A stretch of 64,000 nt of DNA, from the NCBI GenBank assembly GCA_009781725.1, contig WQVF01000006.1, positions 1 to 64,000 on the forward strand, read 5' to 3'. Under the pieces are notes generated by a model. The model did no database searches, was not told the origin of the DNA, and saw only the letters and a list, made by a program, of their open reading frames with translations. Positions 1 through 9,348 of the stretch are shown piece after piece; the stretch's first letter is position 1, and each line of letters begins with the position of its first letter. This DNA is from Defluviitaleaceae bacterium (GTDB taxonomy: Bacteria > Bacillota > Clostridia > Lachnospirales > WQUN01). Both the position numbers and the translations under genes were made by a program.

Positions 1-53
1 CAACTTCCTTCCGTCATGTGGGCTTTTTTATCGTGTCTTCTTCTTTGTTACCA

Positions 54-899
54 TTATATCCCATGTGCGACCGCTTTTCTTTTCTGCTTTTCGCAATCAC
101 CTAATAAATGCTTAAGAGTATCAATACAAGCTTTATACTCTGCCGCAATAGCCACTGACTCTATAGAACGGAGCGCACCTTCCACACTTATTTTACCCCT
201 ATAACCCATGTCCTTTACCATCTTTACAAAGTCCGCATACAGGGACATGTCATCCTGTGGAGACGGTACCATCCTCCCCGTCGGGTATGCTGTGTGCAGG
301 TGCCCCAGGGACTTTGGATACATATACACATCGTCGTATGTTTGGCCATTGACGGCGGTATGGTAGCTGTCTATCATTGCGGTTACATGAACGAGGCCCT
401 CTGTAAGCCTTACAGCTTCACTATAGCTGGTTATCATATTGGTTTCAGTAGTATTGAGAGGCTCTACCGCAATAGTAATACCTTCTTTTTTTGCATGGAT
501 TTCCATTTCTTCTACTATTTTGCACAGGTCATCCCATATGGCCGTAGGGTCCTGTTCTTCCGGGATTCTTCTTGCGCCCCCATTGCCAAAGACCAAAGTT
601 TCCACGCTTAGGTCAGCTGCAAGGGGCAGCATACGCTCTAAGTAGGTGCGGATTCCCTTCATATCCATTTCGGGACCTACTAAAGTAAGTCCTGGTGGGA
701 AGAAGACATTACATGCCTTGCAGGGGATGACTTGTAGGGCATTTTTCAGCTTTTCAAGTTCATCATTTGTTAGCTGTGAAAGAGTGAAAAAAGGCAGTTC
801 TACATAGTCAAATCCAGCTTGGGCTAGGGTTTTGAAGAGGGATAAATACTTTTCTTCGGATTTAATAAAATCCGGATGGATACAGCAGCCATATTTCAT
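54..899 (-). CDS. sugar phosphate isomerase/epimerase-like TIM-barrel protein
   Basis: This 281-residue protein has the look of the xylose-isomerase-like TIM-barrel family (AP endonuclease 2 fold). An early FDYVELPFF strand is followed by VETLVFGNGG, a central ITIAVEPLN strand with a candidate metal-binding Glu, then MIDSYH and LGHLHTAYP, and a late ISVEGAL strand with another acidic ligand. These spaced E/D/H residues are the usual divalent metal ligands of the family. The start codon follows a TAGGAGG ribosome binding site. It probably isomerises or epimerises a sugar or polyol. The substrate cannot be told, and the next gene points away on the other strand. Confidence 0.8.
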   Translation of the reverse strand: MKYGCCIHPDFIKSEEKYLSLFKTLAQAGFDYVELPFFTLSQLTNDELEKLKNALQVIPCKACNVFFPPGLTLVGPEMDMKGIRTYLERMLPLAADLSVETLVFGNGGARRIPEEQDPTAIWDDLCKIVEEMEIHAKKEGITIAVEPLNTTETNMITSYSEAVRLTEGLVHVTAMIDSYHTAVNGQTYDDVYMYPKSLGHLHTAYPTGRMVPSPQDDMSLYADFVKMVKDMGYRGKISVEGALRSIESVAIAAEYKACIDTLKHLLGDCEKQKRKAVAHGI

Positions 900-1027
900 A
901 GGGAGCCTCCTAGATTTATTTTTCCCGCCCCTGTCAGAGGCAGCGGTGGGGATTTCTTGGTTTTTAGTAGTCTAAAGTCACTATTCTTTCCGTATAAATA
1001 TACTACTAAAACAATCGGAGGTAAATC

Positions 1028-1678
1028 ATGTCAAAAAGAATATCTGCACTGACACTAACATTAGTATTTATGTTTATACTCCTTGCCGCATGTAGAGGAG
1101 GAGGGCTCAGGGGACCGGGGAATGCCGCAGAAGTTTCCGCCTATGAGCAAATACATCGTATGCTTTTCGAGTTGCAATCATACAGGGCTATCGCTACCGT
1201 GGAATACCGCTCCAACCGTGGGGTAAATATCTATGAAACAGTGCAACACGCCCGTATAACCGGAGAGTATCGTATAGAGGTTACGGCTCCACCGGAAGTA
1301 GCTGGCTCGGTCACCACCAATAACGGACAGCAGATTTTGCAGTTTAATAACCGTATCAATGGCAGAGTCAGCTTGGCAGTTCAAGAGACGCCAGAGCGTA
1401 GCGAAATTTTTCTTACCAGCTTTATTCTCAACTACAAGGCCTGTAGTGAGGTAAGCGTAAGCGTTGCGGATATGGATGAGGGCGTGAGGACTGTATTGGA
1501 AGCAAATGTCCCCGGAAATCATCCATATTTATCCGTTGTCAGGTTGTGGGTAGACAACAGTACGCTGATTCCTGTAAAATTAGTAATCTTCGACGCAGAT
1601 GGGGCCGAAAGAGTAGTAGTCACATATCATGTTTTCGAGTATAATGTTGAACTGGAAGATGGATTGTTTACAGTATAG
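1028..1678 (+). CDS. LolA-like lipoprotein (YdcC type) upstream of alr
   Basis: This 216-residue lipoprotein has a hydrophobic signal segment ending in the lipobox LLAAC, with Cys22 as the lipidated residue. The mature part is rich in beta strands (YRAIATVEYRSN, GEYRIEVTAPPE, LFTV), as in the LolA/LppX/sporulation-lipoprotein fold. It begins after GGAGG and lies 52 bp upstream of alr. The same order (ydcC, alr, toxin gene) occurs in Bacillus subtilis. It is probably attached to the outer face of the membrane. Its molecular role is unknown; family members bind lipid or act around sporulation or germination. Confidence 0.75.
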   Translation: MSKRISALTLTLVFMFILLAACRGGGLRGPGNAAEVSAYEQIHRMLFELQSYRAIATVEYRSNRGVNIYETVQHARITGEYRIEVTAPPEVAGSVTTNNGQQILQFNNRINGRVSLAVQETPERSEIFLTSFILNYKACSEVSVSVADMDEGVRTVLEANVPGNHPYLSVVRLWVDNSTLIPVKLVIFDADGAERVVVTYHVFEYNVELEDGLFTV

Positions 1679-1730
1679 CCTATTGACGCATACATTGCCG
1701 AACCTAGCTGTACATAGGGAGTCGCACTAG

Positions 1731-2903
1731 ATGGTATACAAGAGAGCCTGGGCAGAAATAAGTCTGGATAATATGGCCCATAATATTGCTGTGATTCGCG
1801 GTTTGTTGCCGGCGGGCACGGATATGATGGGGATTGTAAAAGCCGACGCATATGGACATGGTGCTGTGGATATCGCCAGGGCTATGCTGTTTAATGGCGC
1901 GGATTCTCTTGGTGTTGCCATTTGCGAAGAGGGCGTTCAGCTTAGGCAAGGCGGGATAGAAGGGCCTGTTTTGGTAATGGGCTTTACCCCTGCGCCACTG
2001 TTGGACTCCGTGGTCAAACATAATCTTATCCAAACAGTTTTTTCTAAAGACGGAGCCAGGGCCTTGAGCGAGGCAGCTGCACGACATAATAAACGGGCTG
2101 TCATACATATTAAAATTGATACTGGCATGAGCCGCCTTGGGTTTTTGCCTAGGGCAGAGAGCATAAATGAAATTTGCGCGATTGCCCAAGATTCTAACCT
2201 GTTTGTACAAGGGATTTATACTCACTTGGCCACTTCTGACCAATTGGACCATGAGTTTGTGTTCGAACAGCAGGCCCGATTTGATTGGGTGCTTAAGGAA
2301 CTTCAGGGCCAAGGTTTGAATATAATGAAGCGGCACATAGCAAACTCCGGAGCCGTTGCTCAAATCGCACGGCTGGAACATACCAGCAATATTCCTCTTG
2401 TTGACAAAAATAGATTCATGGATATCGCTAGGGTGGGTATTTTGCTATACGGCTTGCCCCCCTCCGCAGAGATGGCTGAGACTTGCGCACCTTTGGGCCT
2501 TAAGCCTGTAATGCGCATAAAAGCACAGGTAAGCCAGGTAAAACGGCTGGCCCCAGGAGTAGGCATTAGCTATGGTCATATATACAAGACCAAGAGAGAA
2601 AGCACTATTGCCGTGCTACCCATAGGCTATGCCGACGGATATCCCCGACGTCTTTCCCATGGAGGGAAGGTATTGGTAAGGGGGCAGCTTGCCCCTGTTG
2701 CTGGCGCAATATGCATGGACCAGTGTATGATTGATGTAACGGATATCCCGGAAGTATCCCCAGGGGATCATGTGACCCTTCTTGGAAATAAAGAAGAAGG
2801 TATATCTGCCGACGACCTTGCAGATATTGTGGGAACAATAAGCTACGAGATAGTTTGTGGTATAGGAAAACGCGTACCAAGAGTTTATGTACATAATGTA
2901 TAG
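1731..2903 (+). CDS. alr: alanine racemase
   Basis: Alanine racemase is a PLP enzyme that interconverts L- and D-alanine for peptidoglycan. The PLP lysine is Lys37 in VKADAYGHG. The second catalytic base is the Tyr of GISYGH near residue 281. The motifs DTGMSRLGF, GAICMDQCMIDV and LPIGYADGYPR are all present. At 390 residues the length is normal for a fold-type III racemase. It follows the LolA-like lipoprotein gene and precedes mazF, a common Firmicute arrangement. Confidence 0.97.
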   Translation: MVYKRAWAEISLDNMAHNIAVIRGLLPAGTDMMGIVKADAYGHGAVDIARAMLFNGADSLGVAICEEGVQLRQGGIEGPVLVMGFTPAPLLDSVVKHNLIQTVFSKDGARALSEAAARHNKRAVIHIKIDTGMSRLGFLPRAESINEICAIAQDSNLFVQGIYTHLATSDQLDHEFVFEQQARFDWVLKELQGQGLNIMKRHIANSGAVAQIARLEHTSNIPLVDKNRFMDIARVGILLYGLPPSAEMAETCAPLGLKPVMRIKAQVSQVKRLAPGVGISYGHIYKTKRESTIAVLPIGYADGYPRRLSHGGKVLVRGQLAPVAGAICMDQCMIDVTDIPEVSPGDHVTLLGNKEEGISADDLADIVGTISYEIVCGIGKRVPRVYVHNV

Positions 2904-2963
2904 AACCGCATAATAAAGGTAACAATTTAGCCGGAGTTATTTTTTGGGAATTGAGGTGAAAGA

Positions 2964-3326
2964 ATGCAACAGGTCAGACGAGGCGACATCTTTTATGCGG
3001 ATCTAAGTCCCGTGATTGGGTCAGAACAGGGTGGTGTGCGCCCTGTGCTAATTATCCAAAACGATATCGGAAACAAATACAGCCCAACGGTAATATGCGC
3101 GGCTATCACGTCTCAGATAAACAAGGCTAAGTTACCTACTCACATCGAAATTGATTCTGTTTCATCTACGTTGGTAAAAGACTCAGTAATCTTACTAGAG
3201 CAAATAAGAACCATAGACAAGAAGAGATTAAGAGAAAAAATCTGTTGGCTGGACGAAGTACTAATGAAAAAAGCCGACAGGGCAATCATGATTAGCTTGG
3301 GGTTGATACATAACAACAACGGCTAA
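2964..3326 (+). CDS. mazF: MazF/PemK-family mRNA interferase (NdoA-like toxin)
   Basis: This 120-residue protein has the MazF core: [40 protein letters not shown], and the late strand [15 protein letters not shown]. The family cleaves single-stranded RNA, in Bacillus at UACAU. The Arg and Thr/Ser positions expected for catalysis (VRPVLI and AAITSQ) are present. The start follows GAGGTGAAAG. Between alr and this gene there are only 60 bp, so there is no room for the RHH-type antitoxin that normally sits there. The antitoxin must be encoded elsewhere, or the toxin is orphaned. Confidence 0.93.
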   Translation: MQQVRRGDIFYADLSPVIGSEQGGVRPVLIIQNDIGNKYSPTVICAAITSQINKAKLPTHIEIDSVSSTLVKDSVILLEQIRTIDKKRLREKICWLDEVLMKKADRAIMISLGLIHNNNG

Positions 3327-3431
3327 TAAGAAGGAACATGAATGAATGCGATACGCGCTCCATAAAATCTGGGGCGCGTTTTTGTTTGTAATGATATAAT
3401 CCTATAAATTTCTGAAAGACATGGGGGAACA

Positions 3432-4157
3432 ATGCGAAAAACAATTATCTTAGCCGGGATTATAACGGCAATTGCAGCTATCAGATCCGTATTTATCAGC
3501 GGCGCAACCAGCAACAACGCTCTATTCCTTGGGGGGATTACAGTAGCCTTGGGATTGTATGCCTGGTTTTTTGACCGACTAAAAAAAATGCGGTGGCTGA
3601 ACATAACCATCGCGATATTATTCGTTTTAATTTTAGGGTTTTCCGGGTTTCTGGCTGTTTATGGACAGCGGACTACCGCGGACTTTACCGAGGATGTTGT
3701 TATTGTGCTTGGTGCCGGTATCCTTGATGGTGAACCTCGCCCCACGTTACAAAGCAGACTGGACCAAGCAGTGGCTTACCATCAAAGCAATCCTGATGCA
3801 ATAATCATCGTAAGCGGCGGCTACGGCCATGGTCATGATATCTCAGAAGCCGAGGTTATGGCCCGGTACCTAGTCCGCCATGGTGTGCCCCCACAGCAGA
3901 TTATACTAGAAGACGCGGCCTATTCCACTTATACAAATATGTCTTTTTCCAATAGTCTGTTATATGAGGTCTTCGAAGGGCCTTTCAGGTCAGTAATAAT
4001 CACCAGTGATTTTCATATGTTCCGTTCGGGACGATTTGCACAGTACCAGGGAATCGAAGCAACTTATTACCCAGCCTCTACACCATGGACGAGTATACCT
4101 TTTTATTATGCCAGAGAAGTTGCCGCGATTATAAAGATGTGGATAATTGGACGGTAA
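3432..4157 (+). CDS. YdcF/SanA-family (DUF218) membrane protein
   Basis: This 241-residue protein has two or three N-terminal membrane spans (roughly residues 4-75) followed by a DUF218 domain. That domain opens with VVIVLGAGILDGEPRPTL and carries IIVSGGYGHG, SEAEVMARYLV, ILEDAAYSTYTN and VIITSDFHMFRS, which are all hallmark motifs. Relatives such as SanA and YdcF are linked to envelope integrity and vancomycin tolerance, and YdcF binds SAM; a biochemical role here is not established. Hairpin terminators follow directly. Confidence 0.85.
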   Translation: MRKTIILAGIITAIAAIRSVFISGATSNNALFLGGITVALGLYAWFFDRLKKMRWLNITIAILFVLILGFSGFLAVYGQRTTADFTEDVVIVLGAGILDGEPRPTLQSRLDQAVAYHQSNPDAIIIVSGGYGHGHDISEAEVMARYLVRHGVPPQQIILEDAAYSTYTNMSFSNSLLYEVFEGPFRSVIITSDFHMFRSGRFAQYQGIEATYYPASTPWTSIPFYYAREVAAIIKMWIIGR

Positions 4158-4160
4158 GAG

Positions 4161-4188
4161 AACAAAACGCGCAAAGTGCGCTTTTGTT
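4161..4188 (+). terminator. hairpin terminator after the YdcF-like gene
   Basis: An inverted repeat pairs AACAAAA-GCGC with GCGC-TTTTGTT with one bulged C and a five-base loop. The right arm supplies the T run. It begins 4 bp after the stop codon. Confidence 0.65.
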
Positions 4189-4236
4189 TCCGGCCGCACC
4201 AGCAGAAATTGCGAAGCAATTTCCTAGCATATAAAC

Positions 4237-4283
4237 AAAAACCCCGCTTCGGCCATCTTTCGATGAACCTTGCGGGGCTTTTA
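4237..4283. terminator. second hairpin, possibly bidirectional terminator
   Basis: AACCCCGC pairs with GCGGGGCTT around a 24-base loop region, followed by TTTTAAT. It lies between two convergent genes and could end transcription from either side. Confidence 0.5.
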
Positions 4284-4337
4284 ATATATCGATTCTCGGG
4301 GGGGTAACCCGGAACCGATAAGAGGAGGGGGGGCTAG

Positions 4338-5852
4338 TTAAGTGTTGCTTTGGTCTTCATTTTCCATTATATCTACTATCCGACTTTCACGGTTAAACCT
4401 GGTCACATCTGCTTGATATTGGCCTTGAGCATCCAGCTGCTTTCTTGCCAGCTTGGTTATTCCAAAGATTGCCGTCCCTGCCATTGCCATTACGCCGAAT
4501 ATCATAAAGCTTATACGCAGTGGGTTGGTTTGGGGGTTGGGTCTATGGCCTGTCTGGCCGCTTGGGGCCGGAGTTGAACTTGAACTCGGAGCTGGGGTTG
4601 AACTTGAGCTTGGGCTCGGAGTTGGGGAGCTTGATGCTCCTGGGGCCGGGTTCCAGATTGCTGTAAGGAGTGCATCTCCTACTATGGTCATCTGGCCGGA
4701 TAGGGTATTGCCATTTGGTAATCGCCAACCGCCAAAGGTGTAGCCGGTACGGGTTGGATTCCCAGGCATATTGGTTATCAAGTCGCCGGCATTACCTACT
4801 CGGATACCGGTTTCGTTAGAGTCAGTGAAACTACCAGGGGCAGGATTGAAGCCTACGGCGAATTGGCCGTATCCCTCATGTTGTGTTGTCCATATTGCGC
4901 GAAGTGCAAGGTCCCTGGTTACTGTAAGGGGTGGAGCTACAAATAGCCCGTCTATCTGCCATCCAAGGAACCTGTATCCTGTACGGGTCGGGGTGGGCAG
5001 AGGGTTGATTACATGGCCGTATGCCAATGATTGTACTGGGTTAACCCCTGATGGCATTGTTCCGTAATTAGGATAGAATACTACGGCAAAGTTTGCTTCT
5101 GAATAGCCATCCTCTGTGACGTTGGCAACTTCACTAGAATCAAATGCCAGCATAGTAAAGGCAAGTCGTCCATCAGCCATTATTGTAGGGCCATGTGTGA
5201 CATTCATATTCTGTGAGGTATTAAGTGATGTGGAAGAGTTGAAATATCTGCCTGCCGGAGGTGTAATCCTGTATTCTACTGTTGTACTCGTAGTAAAATA
5301 TTCATATTCTACGTTAGGGGTATGCCCTGGGATTCGGATGGACATAGTCCCTACGGAGTCTGCTATGGCGTTTATTGATGGGATATGAATATAATTGCTT
5401 GGTGGTGGGGTGTTTTCCGCCGCCCAGGGATGGTCGAATGTGGCCATTACATGGACGTCTTCTTCAACATAAAGGGTAAGGGATTGCGAGATGAGTCCCC
5501 GGTAAGGAAGTCCGTTTACACGCCATCCCAAGAATTCGAAGCCTACATCACCTGTGCCCTCTGCCGTAAAGGTAACAACAGCACCGGGATCCACTGTTGA
5601 GCCGTTTGTTAGTTGGCCCAGTATAGAATCGGAGGCACGAACAGTTCCATACCCATAGACAGAAAAGGTAATAACCGGGCTATCGTTACCGATAATGGTA
5701 ACGCCGTCTCTTATGTAGCTGATTTCACGGCTATGCCCTGTGGGATATTCCTCGTTACTGTCTTGACCTACAGATGCCCATATGGGTATTGCTACAATTG
5801 CTACAAACGCAATTGCTAATACAAACATCACAGCTACGCGTCTGGTTTTCAT
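4338..5852 (-). CDS. surface protein with InlB B-type (Listeria-Bacteroides) repeats and C-terminal anchor
   Basis: This 504-residue secreted protein has an N-terminal signal segment (MKTRRVAVMFVLAIAF) and several repeats of the beta-grasp InlB-B type: FEFLGWRVNGLPY, then TRTGYRFLGWQIDG, then TRTGYTFGGWRLPNG. A Ser/Pro/Thr linker of about 30 residues follows (SSPTPSPSSSSTPAPS). The C-terminus has one membrane helix (SFMIFGVMAMAGTAIFGI) and a 40-residue charged cytoplasmic tail. There is no LPXTG motif. The second Met (minus-strand codon at 5852) is preferred because GAGAGAGGG lies at proper spacing from it. It is probably displayed on the outer face as an adhesin or cell-wall protein. Confidence 0.82.
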   Translation of the reverse strand: MKTRRVAVMFVLAIAFVAIVAIPIWASVGQDSNEEYPTGHSREISYIRDGVTIIGNDSPVITFSVYGYGTVRASDSILGQLTNGSTVDPGAVVTFTAEGTGDVGFEFLGWRVNGLPYRGLISQSLTLYVEEDVHVMATFDHPWAAENTPPPSNYIHIPSINAIADSVGTMSIRIPGHTPNVEYEYFTTSTTVEYRITPPAGRYFNSSTSLNTSQNMNVTHGPTIMADGRLAFTMLAFDSSEVANVTEDGYSEANFAVVFYPNYGTMPSGVNPVQSLAYGHVINPLPTPTRTGYRFLGWQIDGLFVAPPLTVTRDLALRAIWTTQHEGYGQFAVGFNPAPGSFTDSNETGIRVGNAGDLITNMPGNPTRTGYTFGGWRLPNGNTLSGQMTIVGDALLTAIWNPAPGASSSPTPSPSSSSTPAPSSSSTPAPSGQTGHRPNPQTNPLRISFMIFGVMAMAGTAIFGITKLARKQLDAQGQYQADVTRFNRESRIVDIMENEDQSNT

Positions 5853-6197
5853 AATGTACATCCCTCTCTCGTGTTTCTTCTTTTGATTTGATGCGTCTAT
5901 TCTACAACGATTTCCTGTTGCGTGTAAAGTTAAGTGTTAATTACACGTTTATTGCATGTGAGTTACAGGCTATAGTATATCCATGAGTTACTGTTACTGC
6001 TATGTAATATTATTGGTATGGCTGGGATATTATACTTGACCTCTTCGGAAACCCACAAAAACAAACTTGAGCTTCAGCTTATTTTTGTGGGTCTCCGAGG
6101 AGGTCTACTGTTCAATTTTGAGAAATCTTAGTTTTTCTCTGCCTATGACTTTGAATTACCCGCTTATTATGGTAAAAAACCATTAGGAGTTGAGATT
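5853..6197. other. 345-bp divergent intergenic region
   Basis: It separates the divergent surface-protein and vanY genes. No coding sequence was seen. It holds an imperfect inverted repeat (CGTGTAA...TTACACG, near 5922-5948) and the long hairpin described separately. Promoters for both genes should lie here, but none is convincing. Confidence 0.6.
6038..6105. repeat. 68-bp near-perfect long hairpin
   Basis: Two 24-base arms (6038-6061 and 6082-6105) pair at 22 of 24 positions around a 20-base loop that itself contains a small AAGCTGAAGCTC-like dyad. It is much longer than an ordinary terminator, and no uninterrupted T run follows it on the plus strand. It may be a MITE-like element or a structured leader of vanY. 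Confidence 0.7.
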
Positions 6198-7190
6198 ATG
6201 AATCATGACAGATATTTGCAAAACCAAAAACGGCGGCCGGTAAAAAAAAATCGTAGGGGTTGCTCCCCCAGGCCATGGACCTTTGTTGTTTTAATTTTAG
6301 CGTTGGGGATTGGGATATATACAATTGTATCCGGCATGAATCAGCCGGAGTTTGCACCTGGGCCTATTCTCTCATCATATGAAGGTATTTCCGATACGCC
6401 GGAGGAAGATTATGACACTTCTGAAACAGAGACAGAGGAAGTTTACAATGAAGCTCCCCTACCCTTGCCCATGGTTTCCATATCCACTCGGGACATTTCC
6501 AATACCGGATACCTTATTCTTGTAAACCACCAGTACCCTGCCACTGGTAATCCTGATTCATCTTTGCTTACTGCCGCATGGCCTACAGTAGCGGTAAGCC
6601 GTGTTGATGATATGTATCTACACCATTCTGCACTAAGAGCCGTGTCGGAAATGTTTGCGTCAGCTCGGACTCAGGATGTGACAGGATTATTTGTATCAAG
6701 CGCATTCAGGGATTTTTATCGCCAGGCATATATATTCGGTGACGGCTCCAACAGCGCATATGTAATGCCACCGGGGCATAGCGAGCACCAAACCGGTCTG
6801 GCAGCAGATATCCTTATTGCAGATATCGGAATGGCAGAAATGGCCCACTCCCCTCAAGGACGTTGGATGGCAGATAATTCCTATCGATACGGGCTTATAT
6901 TACGTTATCCCCAAGGGATGGAGCACGTCACTGGTATAAACTTCGAGCCATGGCACTTTAGATATGTAGGACAGATTCATGCTTATTATATAATGAAACG
7001 TGGGTTTGTACTAGAGGAATATATTCGTTATATCCACAACCAAGGCCATTTTAGCTTTGAAAAAAACGACGAGACGCATCATATCATTTTTCAATTACCC
7101 CAAAACGGTATGATTTATGTGCCCTATGGACGGGACTTTACCATATCAGCCGATAATAAAGGAGGGTATATCATATGGACCACAGAATAA
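6198..7190 (+). CDS. vanY: VanY-family D-alanyl-D-alanine carboxypeptidase
   Basis: This 330-residue protein has an N-terminal membrane anchor (WTFVVLILALGIGIYTIV) and an acidic linker (about residues 55-85). A C-terminal LAS-family zinc peptidase domain follows. The zinc motif is SEHQTGLAADI (H and D ligands), with EPWHFRYVG giving the catalytic Glu and third ligand His. SSAFRDFYRQ matches the family's substrate-binding segment. It should trim the terminal D-Ala from peptidoglycan stems outside the membrane. The downstream response-regulator gene starts inside it, so the three genes form an operon. Confidence 0.9.
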   Translation: MNHDRYLQNQKRRPVKKNRRGCSPRPWTFVVLILALGIGIYTIVSGMNQPEFAPGPILSSYEGISDTPEEDYDTSETETEEVYNEAPLPLPMVSISTRDISNTGYLILVNHQYPATGNPDSSLLTAAWPTVAVSRVDDMYLHHSALRAVSEMFASARTQDVTGLFVSSAFRDFYRQAYIFGDGSNSAYVMPPGHSEHQTGLAADILIADIGMAEMAHSPQGRWMADNSYRYGLILRYPQGMEHVTGINFEPWHFRYVGQIHAYYIMKRGFVLEEYIRYIHNQGHFSFEKNDETHHIIFQLPQNGMIYVPYGRDFTISADNKGGYIIWTTE

Positions 7191-7888
7191 TGATTTGTGA
7201 TGATGATTCCGATATACTCAACGCTTTGGAGATTTATCTCAAGCAGGAAAAATACACTGTTATAAGGGCAATCAATGGAAGAGAAGCCATTAAAATAGTA
7301 CAGCAGGAAAATATCCATTTAATATTACTGGACATAATGATGCCAGACTTAGACGGTCTACAGGCTGCGGTAAAAATCCGTGAGTTTAGCAATGTGCCCA
7401 TTATTTTTCTGACTGCAAAATCCGAAGATACGGACCGCATTCTAGGGCTAAACATGGGAGGTGACGACTATGTAACCAAGCCATTTAACCCTGTAGAGCT
7501 CCTTGCAAGGGTCCGGGCAGCACTACGGCGCTATGCTTCCCTTGGGGGGATAGGAGGCATCGTACAAAACACCGCGGAAACAGGAGTATACACAACGGGA
7601 GGCTTGCTCCTGGATGATAATAAAAAGCTGGTACAGGCCGAAGGTGAAACTGTAAAGCTTACTTCCCTTGAATACAATATCCTGCATCTGCTAATGGCCT
7701 CACCAGACAGGGTATTTACATCGGACCAAATATATGAAGCCGTATGGAATGAACCAGCCTTTAATGTTTCCAAAACCATAAGCGTACACATACGTCATAT
7801 CCGGGAGAAAATCGAGATTAATCCTAAAGAGCCTCGGTATCTTAAAGTGATTTACGGCCTGGGATATAAGGTGGTGAAGCTACCGTGA
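7175..7888 (+). CDS. OmpR-family response regulator, VanR-like
   Basis: The 237-residue regulator has a receiver domain with acidic pocket D9-D10-D11, phosphoacceptor Asp53 in LLDIMMPDLDG, the Thr of FLTAKSED and Lys of DYVTKPF. It is joined to a winged-helix DNA-binding domain (LTSLEYNILHLLMASP, VSVHIRHIREKIE-like segment, YLKVIYGLGYKV). It starts 16 bp before the end of vanY, after AAAGGAGG. Its stop overlaps the GTG start of the kinase. It is probably the partner of that kinase and the controller of vanY. Confidence 0.93.
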   Translation: MDHRIMICDDDSDILNALEIYLKQEKYTVIRAINGREAIKIVQQENIHLILLDIMMPDLDGLQAAVKIREFSNVPIIFLTAKSEDTDRILGLNMGGDDYVTKPFNPVELLARVRAALRRYASLGGIGGIVQNTAETGVYTTGGLLLDDNKKLVQAEGETVKLTSLEYNILHLLMASPDRVFTSDQIYEAVWNEPAFNVSKTISVHIRHIREKIEINPKEPRYLKVIYGLGYKVVKLP

Positions 7889-9348
7889 AGATTAATGCCT
7901 TGTTACTGATATTTTTAAGGCTGGTTTCTGCTGTGGTTGGGTTTGGAGCGGCAGTGTCTTTTATGAGGGCACAGAGCAGTGCCTTTGACTTTTATTTCGG
8001 AAGACTTATGCGCATTGGTTTTAATATGGGAACTGGGTTTGATTCCAGACTGAGCTTTGACAACGGCTTAAATTTTGGTGCAGGGCCTTCGGCAGTGCTT
8101 TTGATAATTTGCCTTGCTGTATTCACCTTTTCGATTCTACTGCGTAAAGGAGCACAACCATATCCTGTGCGCAGAATTGACTATGGTTTCTTATTAATGG
8201 TGTGTGTTGCCGGTTTTTTAACCTGCTCACGTTTAGCATGGGCACCGTCATTTCCTGGGTGGCTGTGGGAAAATCCATTGCTTGTTATTGTCTTGGTTGT
8301 TCCTTTTATCGCTTATCTTTTCGCTTTGTTGGCTTTTGGAGAGTTAATTGCCCGTTTGCGAGATAGGACGCTTGCTACGACCTTGTACTGGGTTGGTTTC
8401 TTTAAGGTTTATTCTATTTGGAGGCCGGTAGGGTTATTGGCGTTTTTGCTATTGGCTGTCCAGATTGCTATGCTTATACTTTTTATCGGGATTCTCTCTA
8501 TTGTTGTGGTATCCTTGTTTATCCTTGGCTCCCTTACGTATTTTGCCGTGCATATGATTAATCTTGCTACTGAATATGATATCGCTGCCGCTGACAAAAT
8601 CCGTAGCGAACGATTTAAAAGCGAACTAATCACAAGCGTATCCCATGATATCAGAACCCCCCTGACTTCCATTATCAACTATGTAGACTTGTTAAATAAC
8701 GAGGGCCTCGAGGGGCAGCCAAAGGAATATGTACAGGTTCTTGCAAGAAAATCCACAAGGCTCAAGGTGCTTATAGATGACCTAATGGAGGCTTCCAAGG
8801 CGGGAACTGGGAACTTAAGTGTCGATATGCAAAAATTAAACCTGGCTGAAATTATCGGCCAGGTTGCAGGGGAATTTGAAGATAGCTTTGCAGAAAATAA
8901 TCTCACTCTTGTAATACGACAAATGGACGGGGCAATCTGGTACGGGGACACAAGACATGAGAATGCAGCGGGTCCAGAAGAGCATCTATTCCATCAAGAC
9001 CCCATATGGGTAAATGCAGACAGCCGACATCTATACCGCACATTAGAGAATCTATTTTCCAATACGGTAAAGTACAGCTTGAGCAACACCCGTGTCTTTA
9101 TTGAAACATCTCCACGGGAGGGCAAGGTACTATTCACATTACAAAACACCTCAGCCACCCCCATAGAAATGGCGGGGGAGGAATTGACGGAGCAATTTAT
9201 ACGGGGGGATAAGGCCCGTAACACAGAAGGAAGCGGCCTTGGACTGTATATCGCCAAAAGTCTGATTGAACTTATGGGCGGAGTTTTTAGGATTCATGCA
9301 ATTGGGGATTTGTTTCGGGTGGAAGTGGAGCTAACCATTGCACCTTAA
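7885..9348 (+). CDS. membrane sensor histidine kinase, VanS-like partner
   Basis: A 487-residue kinase with about six hydrophobic segments in residues 1-230. These are followed by the DHp domain (H-box VSHDIRTPLTSIINYVDLL, His254) and a HATPase domain with the N-box ENLFSNTVKYS and G-boxes near GDKARNTEGSGLGLYIAK. The start is GTG in the overlap GTGA with the response regulator. Multiple membrane spans without a large extracellular loop suggest that it senses an envelope or membrane signal; the ligand is unknown. The downstream galE remnant and repeat mark the end of the operon. Confidence 0.9.
   Translation: MKINALLLIFLRLVSAVVGFGAAVSFMRAQSSAFDFYFGRLMRIGFNMGTGFDSRLSFDNGLNFGAGPSAVLLIICLAVFTFSILLRKGAQPYPVRRIDYGFLLMVCVAGFLTCSRLAWAPSFPGWLWENPLLVIVLVVPFIAYLFALLAFGELIARLRDRTLATTLYWVGFFKVYSIWRPVGLLAFLLLAVQIAMLILFIGILSIVVVSLFILGSLTYFAVHMINLATEYDIAAADKIRSERFKSELITSVSHDIRTPLTSIINYVDLLNNEGLEGQPKEYVQVLARKSTRLKVLIDDLMEASKAGTGNLSVDMQKLNLAEIIGQVAGEFEDSFAENNLTLVIRQMDGAIWYGDTRHENAAGPEEHLFHQDPIWVNADSRHLYRTLENLFSNTVKYSLSNTRVFIETSPREGKVLFTLQNTSATPIEMAGEELTEQFIRGDKARNTEGSGLGLYIAKSLIELMGGVFRIHAIGDLFRVEVELTIAP

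Noticed and set aside
7175-9348. Functional glycopeptide-resistance cluster
   Set aside because: No VanH, VanA/B/D-Ala-D-Lac ligase or VanX genes are present; only VanY and a two-component pair.
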